A stretch of 64,000 nt of DNA from Oxalobacteraceae sp. CFBP 8761 (GTDB lineage Bacteria; Pseudomonadota; Gammaproteobacteria; Burkholderiales; Burkholderiaceae_D). Shown piece by piece: positions 45,705 to 54,764 of the stretch (its first letter is position 1; the number at the start of each line of letters is the position of its first letter). The notes under the pieces were generated by a model that made no database searches, had not been told where the DNA came from, and saw nothing but the letters and a program-made list of their open reading frames with translations. A program made the position numbers and the translations under genes. The stretch spans positions 599,654-663,653 of the forward strand of contig JACYUE010000001.1 in assembly GCA_014841595.1 (NCBI GenBank), written 5' to 3'.

Positions 45705-47396
45705 TCATTCCTTCCGATCGAGCGGTGCGGATGGGGGGCCCAGGGGGACGGGTGCTGGTGACTGGCGGATCTTCTCTTCGAACTGGCTCTGCTGGTCCAA
45801 CCCGCGCGCGCGCAGTTGACTCGACAAGCCATCGCCGGCGGAGATGACCTCTGCCTCAACAAACACGACGAGTTCAGTTTTACGGTTGCGGAAATCGTCG
45901 GAACGGAACAGGCGGCCAAAAATCGGGATATGCGATAACCCTGGGACGCGGTCGATCGTGCTCGACAGCTCACTGTTGATCAAGCCGGACAGGGCCACGA
46001 TTTCTCCGGGCTTGATGCTGATTTCAGTGGCCGTATTGCGCGTGATGAAGCCCGGAATTCCGCCGACCGTCACTGAGGGGTCGATCTGTGAAAGTTCAGT
46101 CGAGAGGCGTGCAGTGATCGTGTTGCTGGCATCAATTGTTGGCTCTACTGCGAACAGAATGCCATACGGCTTGAATTCGACGGTGGTGGCGCCAAACGCG
46201 CCGGCGATCGGAATCGGTACCTCGCCACCCACTTGCAGCCTGGCCTTGCCACCGCTTTTCGCAGTCAGTTCGGGCGATGCGAGCACACGGGCATCGCCGT
46301 CACTCACGCCCAGGTTCATACGCGAGGTAATGGTCGTGGCAAGGCCAAGAAACACGCCGCCGGTGGTGCCGTTGCGGTTCAGAAAGCCCGGGTTCGGCGA
46401 AAGCAGGTTGGTACTCTCTGTTGCGGGCGCAATATTGGCATAAATACCTGTGTTTTTTGCAACACCCGAGGCACCGAAGGTGGGGCCCTGGGCATCCTTG
46501 GCCCAATTGATCCCGATCTGTTCGAGCAGCGCCTTCTTTACTTCGACAAAAGTCAGGCGAAACAATACCGAGCGGGTATAAGCACTGCCCTGGTCTTCAA
46601 CGACGTTGTTGACGACATTCGGCAGGTCACCGATCAGGGCATTGAGTCTGGCCAAGGCTTCCTTGTGGGCCATGCCTGACAAGATCAGGTCAGGCCCGAC
46701 CTTGGTCACCAGAATGCCCGAGTTGGCACCGATCAAGGCGTCAAGCTTGGCCCGCACGGCAACCATGTCGCGGCTGAGTACCTGGATGTTGTAGCTCTGT
46801 ACCTTGTTGCCGCTCCATACGAGCAGATTGGTGTCGCCGGTTTTCTCGGCGATCAGAAGCAGGTTGCGATCGACTGAGGTGGCACTGACGATGTTGCCGT
46901 TGCCAAGCGCTACCCTGGTTATCTTGCCCGGAACCGGCAGAAGCCGGATCTCGCCCACCACGATGCTCAGGGATTCGGTCGGGGCGTAACTTTGCTGAGC
47001 CGCAGTCATTATCGGTGGCGCCGTCCTGGCCACCGGTGCGGCGCGCCTGATCGTACGCCGCACCACCGGTGGCGCGGGTGCCGCACAGTTTTGCGCCAGT
47101 GGCGGCGTGGTACACACGGGAACGGCAAGCGCGGCACTTGTCGGCACTGGCGGCTTGTTGCCGATCTTGGCCGGAGCTGGCACGAGGACCGCTGTCTTCG
47201 GTGGTAGCTTGACGGTAGCAGTGACGGACCCAGTATCTGTCTGGCTGGCCGCATGCTGACCGGACGCCAAGGCGCAGGGTGCTGCAACGGTGGCCGCAAG
47301 CGCGATCGGCAGGCCGGGCATGAGAAGGGATTGCAGTGGGCGCAGCAGGAAGCCAATCAACGTCGGGGCAGGGCTTGGCAAAGCGTTGTTTTTCAT
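45705..47396 (-). CDS. rcpA: RcpA/CpaC outer membrane secretin
   Basis: A 563-residue secretin forming the outer membrane pore of the Tad machine. The signal region is unusually long (about 45 residues, with an FLLRPLQSLLMPGLPIALAA core). A Pro-rich segment with several cysteines follows (residues 85-125), then the N-terminal pilus-secretin domain, a BON-like region, and the conserved secretin domain (LASPELTAKSGGKARLQVGGEVPIP split across 370-400; GEIVALSGLINSELSSTIDRVPGL near 495-520). No clear Shine-Dalgarno before the ATG at 47396. Confidence 0.9.
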   Translation of the reverse strand: MKNNALPSPAPTLIGFLLRPLQSLLMPGLPIALAATVAAPCALASGQHAASQTDTGSVTATVKLPPKTAVLVPAPAKIGNKPPVPTSAALAVPVCTTPPLAQNCAAPAPPVVRRTIRRAAPVARTAPPIMTAAQQSYAPTESLSIVVGEIRLLPVPGKITRVALGNGNIVSATSVDRNLLLIAEKTGDTNLLVWSGNKVQSYNIQVLSRDMVAVRAKLDALIGANSGILVTKVGPDLILSGMAHKEALARLNALIGDLPNVVNNVVEDQGSAYTRSVLFRLTFVEVKKALLEQIGINWAKDAQGPTFGASGVAKNTGIYANIAPATESTNLLSPNPGFLNRNGTTGGVFLGLATTITSRMNLGVSDGDARVLASPELTAKSGGKARLQVGGEVPIPIAGAFGATTVEFKPYGILFAVEPTIDASNTITARLSTELSQIDPSVTVGGIPGFITRNTATEISIKPGEIVALSGLINSELSSTIDRVPGLSHIPIFGRLFRSDDFRNRKTELVVFVEAEVISAGDGLSSQLRARGLDQQSQFEEKIRQSPAPVPLGPPSAPLDRKE

Positions 47397-47455
47397 GTGG
47401 ACGCGATATATTGTATTTTGAGAAAGCGGACTGGCTGCAGGCCGCGTGGCGGCGA

Positions 47456-48580
47456 TTAGTTGCTGAAGGATGGGACCGGGCTATTGGCCCGCGTGGTCGG
47501 CATCGGTACTGTGAGCGTCATGGTGTTCGGCGCAGGCGCAGGCGCGGCAGCAGCGGCAGGTGCAACTTGCGACGCCGCGCGCGCTGGCCCCTGTCCTGCG
47601 TTGGCCTGCGCAAGCTGCTCGGCCTGACGGATGGCCTTCCCGATGTCTTGTGACGGCGCCACATCCATCTGCGAGATCAGGTTCCCCTTGCCGCCTACGA
47701 TGAACTCGATCCCGCCATCTCGCTGTTTTTGCGCGCCCGGCAACAAATCGCTGCCACGCAAGGTCGCCAGACGTACCGGTGAGCGGTCTTCGGTACCGCG
47801 CAAGACGACACGGAAGCTCCCCATTTTTTGACCGACAATCAGCCTTGCTGCTTCTTTTGGGCTAACCAGTACGGTAACGGTATCGTAGGTTCTTTCCTTG
47901 CCAGGGACTTCGCCCGGGCGCGCCATCTTGGCCGCTGCGGCGTCGTCCAGTTGGTTGACGTCCTGGAAATCGGTGCCGGTCGCCAGGACCACCAGATTCT
48001 GCATATACAAGGTTGCCTGCTCGGCCGCTGATCCGTCTTCCTCACCGTTATCCCCGCTGGCGCTGCGCGGCGTCTTTGACAGCAGGAAAACGTCAATGCG
48101 ATGATTCGGGCGCAAGGTCTGGGCAATCGAATTGATATTGTCGATATCGATCGTCAGGGCGCGCTGGCCAACGGGCAAGATTGAGGCGACGTCGCGGATT
48201 TCCGGCGCGGTCAGGTCGGTCAGCCGTACCGGACGGCCGCGTAATACGGGCCGGGCCAGCTTCATCCCTTCCATCGAAGCAAAATCAGCGGCCAGAATGC
48301 TGTCTGGATATACCAGGTCTGCTTCCACCGGCCGGGCAACAAAATTATTATTGTTCAGTACCGTGCCGGCTGCCACATCCTTGATCGGTACAGCAACTTC
48401 GACCCGGGGCGTGCTGGATCGCTTGCCACGAGCATCGATCTCCGCCTTCATTGTTGCCTCGCGTTGCTGCAAGTAATAGTAGGCAACCCATGCTACGAGG
48501 CCAGCCATCAAGGCTGCAGCTACCAAAAGAAACAAGGGACTTTTTAATCGAGCAATTCTTACAGCGGGAGTCGTTGCCAT
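47456..48580 (-). CDS. cpaB: Flp pilus assembly protein CpaB
   Basis: A 374-residue CpaB/RcpC protein: N-terminal membrane anchor (SPLFLLVAAALMAGLVAWVAY, given in two parts in the protein at about 14-34), an SAF domain (VPIKDVAAGTVL, RPVLRGRPVRLTDL), a second RcpC domain and an Ala/Pro-rich C-terminus. It lines or gates the secretin. The ATG at 48580 lacks a good ribosome binding site; a GTG at 48595 is possible. It lies 17 bases after the small pseudopilin-like ORF. Confidence 0.9.
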   Translation of the reverse strand: MATTPAVRIARLKSPLFLLVAAALMAGLVAWVAYYYLQQREATMKAEIDARGKRSSTPRVEVAVPIKDVAAGTVLNNNNFVARPVEADLVYPDSILAADFASMEGMKLARPVLRGRPVRLTDLTAPEIRDVASILPVGQRALTIDIDNINSIAQTLRPNHRIDVFLLSKTPRSASGDNGEEDGSAAEQATLYMQNLVVLATGTDFQDVNQLDDAAAAKMARPGEVPGKERTYDTVTVLVSPKEAARLIVGQKMGSFRVVLRGTEDRSPVRLATLRGSDLLPGAQKQRDGGIEFIVGGKGNLISQMDVAPSQDIGKAIRQAEQLAQANAGQGPARAASQVAPAAAAAPAPAPNTMTLTVPMPTTRANSPVPSFSN

Positions 48581-48597
48581 TTTTGCCAGTTTCACTT

Positions 48598-48774
48598 TCA
48601 GGAAGTCACGGAAATTGCGTAGGAATAAGCACGAAAATAATTTTTGACTGCGTCGATCAATTCTTGAATTGGCTGTGGTCCCAGCGAAACTGCTAACAGC
48701 AAGACGACACAAAACACCGCAACCACCAGGTATTCGGTCATTGCCTGCCCGCGCTGTACGGTTCGCGCTGTCAC
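48598..48774 (-). CDS. 58-codon pseudopilin-like protein in the tad operon
   Basis: A short ORF starting with GTG that overlaps the preceding gene's stop (GTGA) and ends 17 bases before cpaB. Its sequence begins VTARTVQRG|QAMTEYLVVAVF: a basic leader, Gly then Gln-Ala-Met-Thr-Glu-Tyr (Glu at +5, Tyr at +6) and a hydrophobic helix. This is exactly the class III Flp-type prepilin signature also present in both pilins here. After the helix only about 30 residues remain. Its size makes it easy to miss. It is probably a minor pilin or pseudopilin; no specific family is assigned. Confidence 0.75.
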   Translation of the reverse strand: MTARTVQRGQAMTEYLVVAVFCVVLLLAVSLGPQPIQELIDAVKNYFRAYSYAISVTS

Positions 48775-49475
48775 AGCTCGGTAGCCATATTGATCACGAC
48801 CTTGGCGCCGCCGTCTTGAACGATGACGATCTCGACACGTTCCCGCCCGAGCTGGCCGCTGACCGTGGCACGGCTTGGCATGTCACTGTTGTCGGCACCA
48901 GTCAGGGTACGCACGCCGGACCAGCGCGCGTCCTTCAGCACCTGCTGGTAGTAGCTGGCAAGCTGCGCCACTGGCTGGCTGGCAGCCAGTACCATCGTGC
49001 TGGCCCTGCGGCCGTCGTCGTCGCTCAGCACATCCGATATGATCCGCGCCCCGCGCGGAAGCGGCAGGGCGGGAAGGCGGGCCTTTATCGGCTTGGCCAG
49101 GCGATTCACGGCCATGTAGCCAAACGATCCATCGCGTTCGATCAGCTGCAATGTGGTCAGGCATTTTTCACTCAGCGCCGAAACCACCTGCCAACCTTCG
49201 GCCTGGTTCAGCCTGACGGCATAGCCGGCGTCTTGCCACTCCTTGCTCATGCGTTTGAGCAACGTCGGCATTTTTTCACGGCCCTCGACTTGCAGGATCG
49301 ATACGCCAATGGCATTTACGGACAAGCCCTCGCCGACGGAAACTGCTTTCATGCCAGAGGGAATTTTTTCGGGGCATGCCTGCGCTGCAGAGCCAAGGAG
49401 CACGACCATGGGTAGACAGGCAGCGCAGGAAGCGCGTCGCAACAGCGGTACGATCCGGATGTTTTGGCGGCTCAT
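48771..49475 (-). CDS. exported hypothetical protein of the tad locus
   Basis: A 234-residue protein with a signal peptide (LPMVVLLGSAAQA before CPEKIPSGMK). The mature domain has two regular parts with charged helices (LLKRMSKEWQDAGYAVRLNQ; VAQLASYYQQVLKDARWSG) and beta-strands, with cysteines at the start and in SEKCLTT. Start at ATG 49475 overlaps the upstream TadE-like stop by four bases; the frame is open further upstream. No family recognised; a tad-specific periplasmic factor is the likely role. Confidence 0.7.
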   Translation of the reverse strand: MSRQNIRIVPLLRRASCAACLPMVVLLGSAAQACPEKIPSGMKAVSVGEGLSVNAIGVSILQVEGREKMPTLLKRMSKEWQDAGYAVRLNQAEGWQVVSALSEKCLTTLQLIERDGSFGYMAVNRLAKPIKARLPALPLPRGARIISDVLSDDDGRRASTMVLAASQPVAQLASYYQQVLKDARWSGVRTLTGADNSDMPSRATVSGQLGRERVEIVIVQDGGAKVVINMATEL

Positions 49476-50329
49476 CGCAAACGGTCTCCGGGCACCACGT
49501 CCGGCGCTACCTTGCCGAATTCGGCATCCCAGGATTTCACATCCCATGCTTTTAATCCCAGCAATACGGCATCGGCGGCGGCCCTGGGTGCCGCCTGGGC
49601 AAACGGGACGCTCGCCTGCACCATTTCCGTAGTTGCCTGCGAGCCATTGGCGTACCAGGTATTGGACAGGATGGCGCTGGTAGCACCGAAATCCACACCA
49701 TTCCACTGTTCGTTCCAGACGCTCGTGCGCGGCCACAGCACCTGGTAGGCTCGGCTGTCCTTCGCCACTTCACGAAAATCGACACGTGCCACGGCAAAGG
49801 TGTCGCGTGGTACCGGCGGTGCCAGTGAGCCGGTCACGCCGGGGATCGACAGGGCGCCCAGGGCACTGACTGCAGCGCCGGTTACATCGGCCGACAAGGT
49901 GGCGCGTTGGACCGACGACTGCTGCTGCTCATAGCGACTCAGGTAGGCTGTATTGGCATTGTCATGCCACATCGGATCGATACCATTGGCGAAGGTCGTT
50001 GCCGCGCGGTCCGTATCCGCGATGACGCTGTTGGCTTTCGAGCGGTCGTTGATGACGCGCACGCCAATCTCGCGCCCAATTTCTGTCGCGCTTTTTTGGT
50101 TGCTGGAATTAATGGTGTCGAAGGAGGTTCCGCTGTCGTCATACCATACGGTACGTTCCCACGCGCCATAGCGACCCGCCATTTGCGTGGTGTGCTGGAC
50201 ATCGCTGAATTTGCCAAGCACCACAATTGCAAGGAACAAAGGCACGAGGAAAAACAGTGCCGCGACGATGAATTCGACCATTGCTTGGCCGTGCTGGGCC
50301 GGACAGCGGCGGTGCATCAGGCGCGTCAT
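49472..50329 (-). CDS. TadE/TadG-like pseudopilin
   Basis: A 285-residue protein with leader MTRLMHRRCPAQHG|QAMVEF (Glu +5, Phe +6) and a hydrophobic helix, as in TadE-like minor pilins. It is followed by a large extracytoplasmic domain with no recognised fold. It overlaps the TadG-like gene upstream by four bases (ATGA) and the next gene by four. Probable substrate of the prepilin peptidase. Confidence 0.82.
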   Translation of the reverse strand: MTRLMHRRCPAQHGQAMVEFIVAALFFLVPLFLAIVVLGKFSDVQHTTQMAGRYGAWERTVWYDDSGTSFDTINSSNQKSATEIGREIGVRVINDRSKANSVIADTDRAATTFANGIDPMWHDNANTAYLSRYEQQQSSVQRATLSADVTGAAVSALGALSIPGVTGSLAPPVPRDTFAVARVDFREVAKDSRAYQVLWPRTSVWNEQWNGVDFGATSAILSNTWYANGSQATTEMVQASVPFAQAAPRAAADAVLLGLKAWDVKSWDAEFGKVAPDVVPGDRLR

Positions 50330-51858
50330 GGTGCCGTCACCGAGAGCAGCAGCGCGGCTTGCGGATTCTCTACCAGTTGCGCCTGCCAGTAAGGATTGAA
50401 CAAGTTCGCCATTTCAGTGCGACTGTCTTCGCGCTGCCAACCGGCACGATTGAATGCAGTGCTGTCGCGATTGGCGCGGAAAAAGTATGCAGCGCCCGAT
50501 GCCATTGCGCGCATGGTGTCTCCTTTTAGCGCTTCCTCAGCCTTGATGGTTCCGGCGCCATTGCCAATCACGCGGGTGGAGGTGCGAATTTGCGTGCCTG
50601 CATGGCGCACTTCGATGGTGAATGGTTTGGCAGCGCCGTTTTCGAACGCACTCTGGTTGGCGGGTGTGGACATATCGGTAACGTCGCGATAGTAATTCTG
50701 CAAACCACCGGTGCTGGCATCCAAGCTCTGACCGGGCCCGCGGCGAAAGCGCGCCGTGCCCGGGACGGTTGTCAAACCCGTGGTGGCGCCACCAAAGTTG
50801 CGTGTCTCTGACGGGTTACCGGCAAAGCCGACCCGGGATCCATAGCCGCCGTTGGTACCTGCCAGGGCGCCAGCCGAACCACCCCGGCCATCCTGGAGCA
50901 GGGGTACTGGCAGTGGAAAGCCTGCAGGCGTAACACAGATCAACACGCCGACACCCTGGGTGGCATCGAGCGCCATCCAGCGTTGTTGATTGGCTGACAA
51001 AATCGTGCCGCCTTTGTGGTTGAAGTTATAAACGGTGAATAAAGGGACCGCAGCGCCGGCGCAGGCGCCTGGCCTGGGTACCGAGGCCCAGCTTGCTGTC
51101 AGCGTCGATTCACGGTCGCGGATAAAGGTATCGGTCGAGTCGGCATCGACGACCACGTTGGCGAAGCGGTCAGACTCGGCCGAACGATTGTTGGCGCGAT
51201 GATTATTGGTGTACACCGCCCACTCCCTGACCTGATTCGCGGTGTATGCCGCAGTCTGGAAATTCATCAGGCTCACACTGGCGTCCGGATCGTTGCGCTG
51301 CACGACCTGGTTAGCGACCAGCGATACATTGACGGCAGTCGCCGTATGATGGGCTTCCTGTGCTGTCTCGAGGATTCGGATAAGTCGATCGAGCCCGACG
51401 ACCAGGCCCGGCGCAGCAGCGTCATAGGCCGCCGCGATGGCCTGGATCGGCATGATCTTGGCCAACAGCCAGGCCGGCTTTATTGCAGGAACCACGTTCG
51501 ATGTTGTCGTGTGCGCGGTGTTACCCATTCGTCTGTGGGTAGCAGCGGCGTCATCGACATACGATTTGAGACTAACTAGTTGCGCGACTGAAACTTGATT
51601 GGCAACCATCGCCCGATTGGTATAAGCGGCAAAATTATGATCGCGCGCCAAGAGCACGGCACCGCTATATGCGCCAGCATCTGCGGCATTTTGCAGCTGC
51701 GTCTTGGTATTTGCAAGTTTGCCGCTGTTATACAAGATCAGGCAAACAATCGCCGTTACTGCTGCAAATAACAGCGTGAATATCAGGGCCTGGCCGGCTT
51801 GCGTCTTTTTCTGCAAGCCGGCCAGACTTTCCTGAGGCAATTGGAGCGTCGAAATCAT
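50326..51858 (-). CDS. TadG-like pilus protein
   Basis: A 510-residue protein with N-terminal QAGQALIFTLLFAAVTAIVC followed by NSGKLANTKTQLQNAADAGAYSGA (given in parts). This is the Tad_N/TadG-like motif of bitopic proteins with a large extracellular region. The mature part contains a Gly-rich central stretch. It comes directly after the second Flp gene (20 bases) and overlaps the TadE-like gene. TadG homologues help anchor or stabilise the pilus. Confidence 0.82.
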   Translation of the reverse strand: MISTLQLPQESLAGLQKKTQAGQALIFTLLFAAVTAIVCLILYNSGKLANTKTQLQNAADAGAYSGAVLLARDHNFAAYTNRAMVANQVSVAQLVSLKSYVDDAAATHRRMGNTAHTTTSNVVPAIKPAWLLAKIMPIQAIAAAYDAAAPGLVVGLDRLIRILETAQEAHHTATAVNVSLVANQVVQRNDPDASVSLMNFQTAAYTANQVREWAVYTNNHRANNRSAESDRFANVVVDADSTDTFIRDRESTLTASWASVPRPGACAGAAVPLFTVYNFNHKGGTILSANQQRWMALDATQGVGVLICVTPAGFPLPVPLLQDGRGGSAGALAGTNGGYGSRVGFAGNPSETRNFGGATTGLTTVPGTARFRRGPGQSLDASTGGLQNYYRDVTDMSTPANQSAFENGAAKPFTIEVRHAGTQIRTSTRVIGNGAGTIKAEEALKGDTMRAMASGAAYFFRANRDSTAFNRAGWQREDSRTEMANLFNPYWQAQLVENPQAALLLSVTAP

Positions 51859-51878
51859 GTCGAGCGTCCGCGCTTTCC

Positions 51879-52157
51879 TTATTTACCGCCAGCTTGATCG
51901 TTCTGATCGTTATATTGGCTCATGCCTTTGTTCGCATTGCCACGTGTTCCGGCCGTTTCAGCAGAGGTACCTGCATTCGAGATCTGAGTGCTGGCATTTT
52001 GGCCGGCAACCTCTTTCGACAGACCGGCGGTTTGATTACGGATCGTCTTGCCAAACATACTGTAGACACCGATGGCGGCGACGGCGATCAATGCAACGAT
52101 GATGATGTACTCCATCATGCCCTGGCCAAGTTGCTTATGGCTGCGATTGAATTTCAT
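51879..52157 (-). CDS. flp: Flp family type IVb pilin (second copy)
   Basis: A 92-residue Flp-type pilin: leader MKFNRSHKQLG|QGMMEYIIIVALIAVAAIGVY (shown in parts), cleavage after Gly11, Glu +5/Tyr +6. The hydrophilic C-terminal half, rich in Asn, Ala, Gly, ends SQYNDQNDQAGGK. AGGAG precedes the ATG. It is a close paralogue of the pilin upstream, sharing the whole hydrophobic helix and a related Ala/Asn-rich tail. Confidence 0.93.
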   Translation of the reverse strand: MKFNRSHKQLGQGMMEYIIIVALIAVAAIGVYSMFGKTIRNQTAGLSKEVAGQNASTQISNAGTSAETAGTRGNANKGMSQYNDQNDQAGGK

Positions 52158-52288
52158 GTTCTTAACTCCTAAATTGGTTAAAAAAGGTTTGATTTTGCGA
52201 CGTGGTTACAGCTTCCCGCCAGCGCAGTTACCGCCAGCGGATCTACTAGCCACCGATTCAGAAAGAACCGGCAGCGCGTTATGGTGGG

Positions 52289-52576
52289 TTACTGGTTTCC
52301 ACCCTGATCGTTGGCGTAGTTGTACTGACCCATACCGACCTTCTGTGGATCGTTCGCGCGCCCACCTGCTGCATTTGCCGCATCGGTCGCGTTGGCGGTG
52401 CTCGCCGTTTTGCCGGCTACTTCCTGTGCCATGCCCGCCGTTTGCACGCGTACCGTGCGCCCGAGGGCCGAATAAACACCGATGGCAGCGACAGCGATCA
52501 GCGCCACGATAATGATGTACTCCATCATTCCTTGACCGGACTGACGTTCGCAGCGATAAGAGCAAATGCGATCCAT
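52289..52576 (-). CDS. flp: Flp family type IVb pilin (first copy)
   Basis: A 95-residue Flp pilin, first gene of the tad operon. Leader MDRICSYRCERQSG|QGMMEYIIIV (in parts), cleavage after Gly14, Glu +5/Tyr +6, same helix as the second copy, tail ending GQYNYANDQGGNQ. The leader has two cysteines and is longer than usual. Start chosen at ATG 52576; the frame is open upstream. 131 bases separate the two copies. Confidence 0.92.
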   Translation of the reverse strand: MDRICSYRCERQSGQGMMEYIIIVALIAVAAIGVYSALGRTVRVQTAGMAQEVAGKTASTANATDAANAAGGRANDPQKVGMGQYNYANDQGGNQ

Positions 52577-53345
52577 GATTGACCTTATATGGTTAAGCGG
52601 GGCAATACGGGTTATCTCATCAAGCACTGTTATTACGACATAAGTCGAAAAGAAAATCCGTCGTGTGCCTGTATTTATTGGGCGTATCCTATATGAGATT
52701 TTGAACATGCACTATGCATATTCAATAGTGTGCTTCTATCAAATTGAAACTGTAAATATATTATTTTAATACTTGATTAACTCGTGTTTTTAATCCGCGG
52801 TATACGATCGGATGGAGGAAATAGTTAATATAAAAAAATGAAAATTACTTTATAAAATCTTTTGGCAGTCCTGTCCGCTTTGGGCAGTTTTCGGAAACTG
52901 CCTGGCCGCGCGACGCCTTCTCAAGCGTGAACATGCACCGACGGATCGAGAGAGTGGGGGCTGAGTTATTTGTTTCTTGCGCACGCTGATTGCAGCACAC
53001 CGTTACGTGCTGCTGCCATTGCGTGTATCCGTGCGCTAGTATCTTTTGGGGGGATGCCGGCACGCTGAAAGTGGCGCTGGCAATGACGATTGCGGCGCTG
53101 GCATACCAGCGGCGCACGACCGCTGAAGTGGGCGGCTGTGCAACGTGCCAACAAGGCGGTTGCTCACGGTCGATCAGACGGGGATGGCGTCAGAGATGAC
53201 ATCGTCAAGTCCTGCGGGGGAGGCCGTCGTTGCGGGCAACAGGCGCTGGCAGCGGGGAGCGCCTCAGGCTTGTCGTCCATCAGGATGCGGCTGGATCGCA
53301 CGGTGGCGGCGATCCGCCTGCCGGCAGCATGGGCGCCGGACGTCT
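52577..53345. other. AT-rich upstream region of the tad operon, no gene seen
   Basis: A 769-base gap. From 52600 to about 52860 it is visibly AT-rich compared with the rest of the window, and holds CACTAT (52710-52715) and ATAGTG (52725-52730) as an inverted repeat plus several TA-rich blocks. The tad promoter must lie here; TTGAAT on the minus strand near 52720 is a weak -35 candidate. From 52861 to 53345 base composition returns to normal, and I see no convincing gene in either strand. Confidence 0.6.
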
Positions 53346-54527
53346 TTAGCCGGGCTGGGTGGCTTCAGTCGCTGCTTCCTGCAACCCGCGTGCCAGGCTC
53401 GATACGCTCGGATTGTCGACGAACACGCAGCGCTTGCCATGGCGCTTGCAATGGTCCTTCACACGCCAATAGGCGCTGTGGCTGATGCAGCCAGTCTGGC
53501 AGATCACCAGGTCGGCGGCCGCCAGGCTGGCATCGAGCTGGCTGCTGCTGTCTTCCAGGCCGCCATCATGGTGCGCGAACTGGGCACCGACGCGCTCGAT
53601 CATCGTCCGGTAGATCGGCACGCTGCTGCTGCGCCCGCCCACGCACAGCACGGCGCGGTTGTGCAGTCGTACCGGCATCGCCACGGGCACGGCGACGGGT
53701 TCCGGCGCGGGCGCTTCGTCGGCATCCGGCGCTGTGGCACGTGACGCCTTCAGCTCGGCCACCTGCGCGCGCAGGGCCTGCTCGCGCGCTTCCAGCTGCA
53801 CGATGCGTTCGGCCATGCGCTCGCGGGTGTCGAGGTCTGGGATGCTGGCTTGCAGACGCGCCAGCTCGGCGCGCAGGGTGGCGACATCGCCGTCGCGGGC
53901 AATGGTGGCAGCGCGCGCCGTCATCAGGAGCTGCTCATGGCGCTCGGCGTCGAGCGCTTTTTCCTGCGTCAACACGTTGCACCGTTCCTGCAGGCGGACG
54001 ACCTCGCGTTCGAGCCGGGAATGGTCGGCGACGATCGCATTGAACTTGTTGATGTCGGCGCGGGCACAGGCGCCGGCCTGGTGCTGGACCATGTGGATAT
54101 CCCGGCACATCTTTTCTTCGAGCGACACCGTGCAGCGGGGATGGGACAGGCCAGCCCAGAATGCGCCAGCCACGTCACCGGCTGCAACAGCTGCCGCCCA
54201 CATGGCCTCGACCTGCTCGGTGGTCTTGGCCGCGCGGAAACGCTGGACATGCTGGGCATAACGGCGTTCAAGTTCCTTCTGGACGGCATCCGCAACAGGC
54301 GTGCGCAATGCGCATTCACTGACGGTGCCGACGTGAATATCGTAATCATCATGCAGCACCTTCCCACCCGTGACCTTCTCGACCAGCTTGCGCAAGCCAT
54401 TCAACGGCAATCCCACGCCCACCAGCGGACAATGCGACGCATGCGACAACTCCCAGACGCGCCGCCGCCGCGAGCTCTGAGCGCCATCGTTGGAGCAGGG
54501 TACGGTCGAAGCGTGTTTGTCGCACAT
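53346..54527 (-). CDS. DUF2325 protein with central coiled coil
   Basis: A 393-residue cytoplasmic protein. The N-terminal third (LSHASHCPLVGVGLPLNGLRKL, in parts; VGTVSECALRTPVADAVQ) is shared with betaproteobacterial DUF2325 proteins. A long heptad-rich coiled coil spans about 165-285. An Ala/Pro linker precedes the C-terminal DUF2325 domain (VLCVGGRSSSVPIYRTMIE, HHDGGLEDSSSQLDASL, VICQTGCISH). The domain is of unknown function. AGGA lies eight bases before the ATG, and a strong Fur box is 52 bases upstream, so it is probably repressed by iron. Confidence 0.85.
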   Translation of the reverse strand: MCDKHASTVPCSNDGAQSSRRRRVWELSHASHCPLVGVGLPLNGLRKLVEKVTGGKVLHDDYDIHVGTVSECALRTPVADAVQKELERRYAQHVQRFRAAKTTEQVEAMWAAAVAAGDVAGAFWAGLSHPRCTVSLEEKMCRDIHMVQHQAGACARADINKFNAIVADHSRLEREVVRLQERCNVLTQEKALDAERHEQLLMTARAATIARDGDVATLRAELARLQASIPDLDTRERMAERIVQLEAREQALRAQVAELKASRATAPDADEAPAPEPVAVPVAMPVRLHNRAVLCVGGRSSSVPIYRTMIERVGAQFAHHDGGLEDSSSQLDASLAAADLVICQTGCISHSAYWRVKDHCKRHGKRCVFVDNPSVSSLARGLQEAATEATQPG

Positions 54528-54578
54528 GGCAGATCCTTGGCACAGAAAGTGGCAGGAGGACAGCGCCCTCCATCAAAT

Positions 54579-54597
54579 GATAATGATTCTCATTTAT
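54579..54597 (-). promoter_or_regulatory. Fur box upstream of the DUF2325 gene
   Basis: GATAATGATTCTCATTTAT matches 14 of 19 positions of the classical Fur consensus, including an intact left GATAATGAT half. It sits 52 bases upstream of the DUF2325 ATG and about 168 bases from the divergent PhoD-like gene, so control of the former is more likely. Confidence 0.7.
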
Positions 54598-54764
54598 TCT
54601 ATCGCAGTCTGCGCGCCGTGCAAGCAGAATTTACATCTCCCTGACTATTTCCGAAAACGCATCTGACGTGATCCTGCGTGCCCGCGCGCGTGCATGAGCA
54701 ACTTTGATTTCCAGATGGCTCTGTTACACTGACCCGACTTTTTTCACAGCCAGCCGTCGTCCGC

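Noticed and set aside
52845..53117. 90-codon minus-strand ORF with a signal-like N-terminus
   Set aside because: No ribosome binding site, no recognisable family, and it runs into the AT-rich control region.
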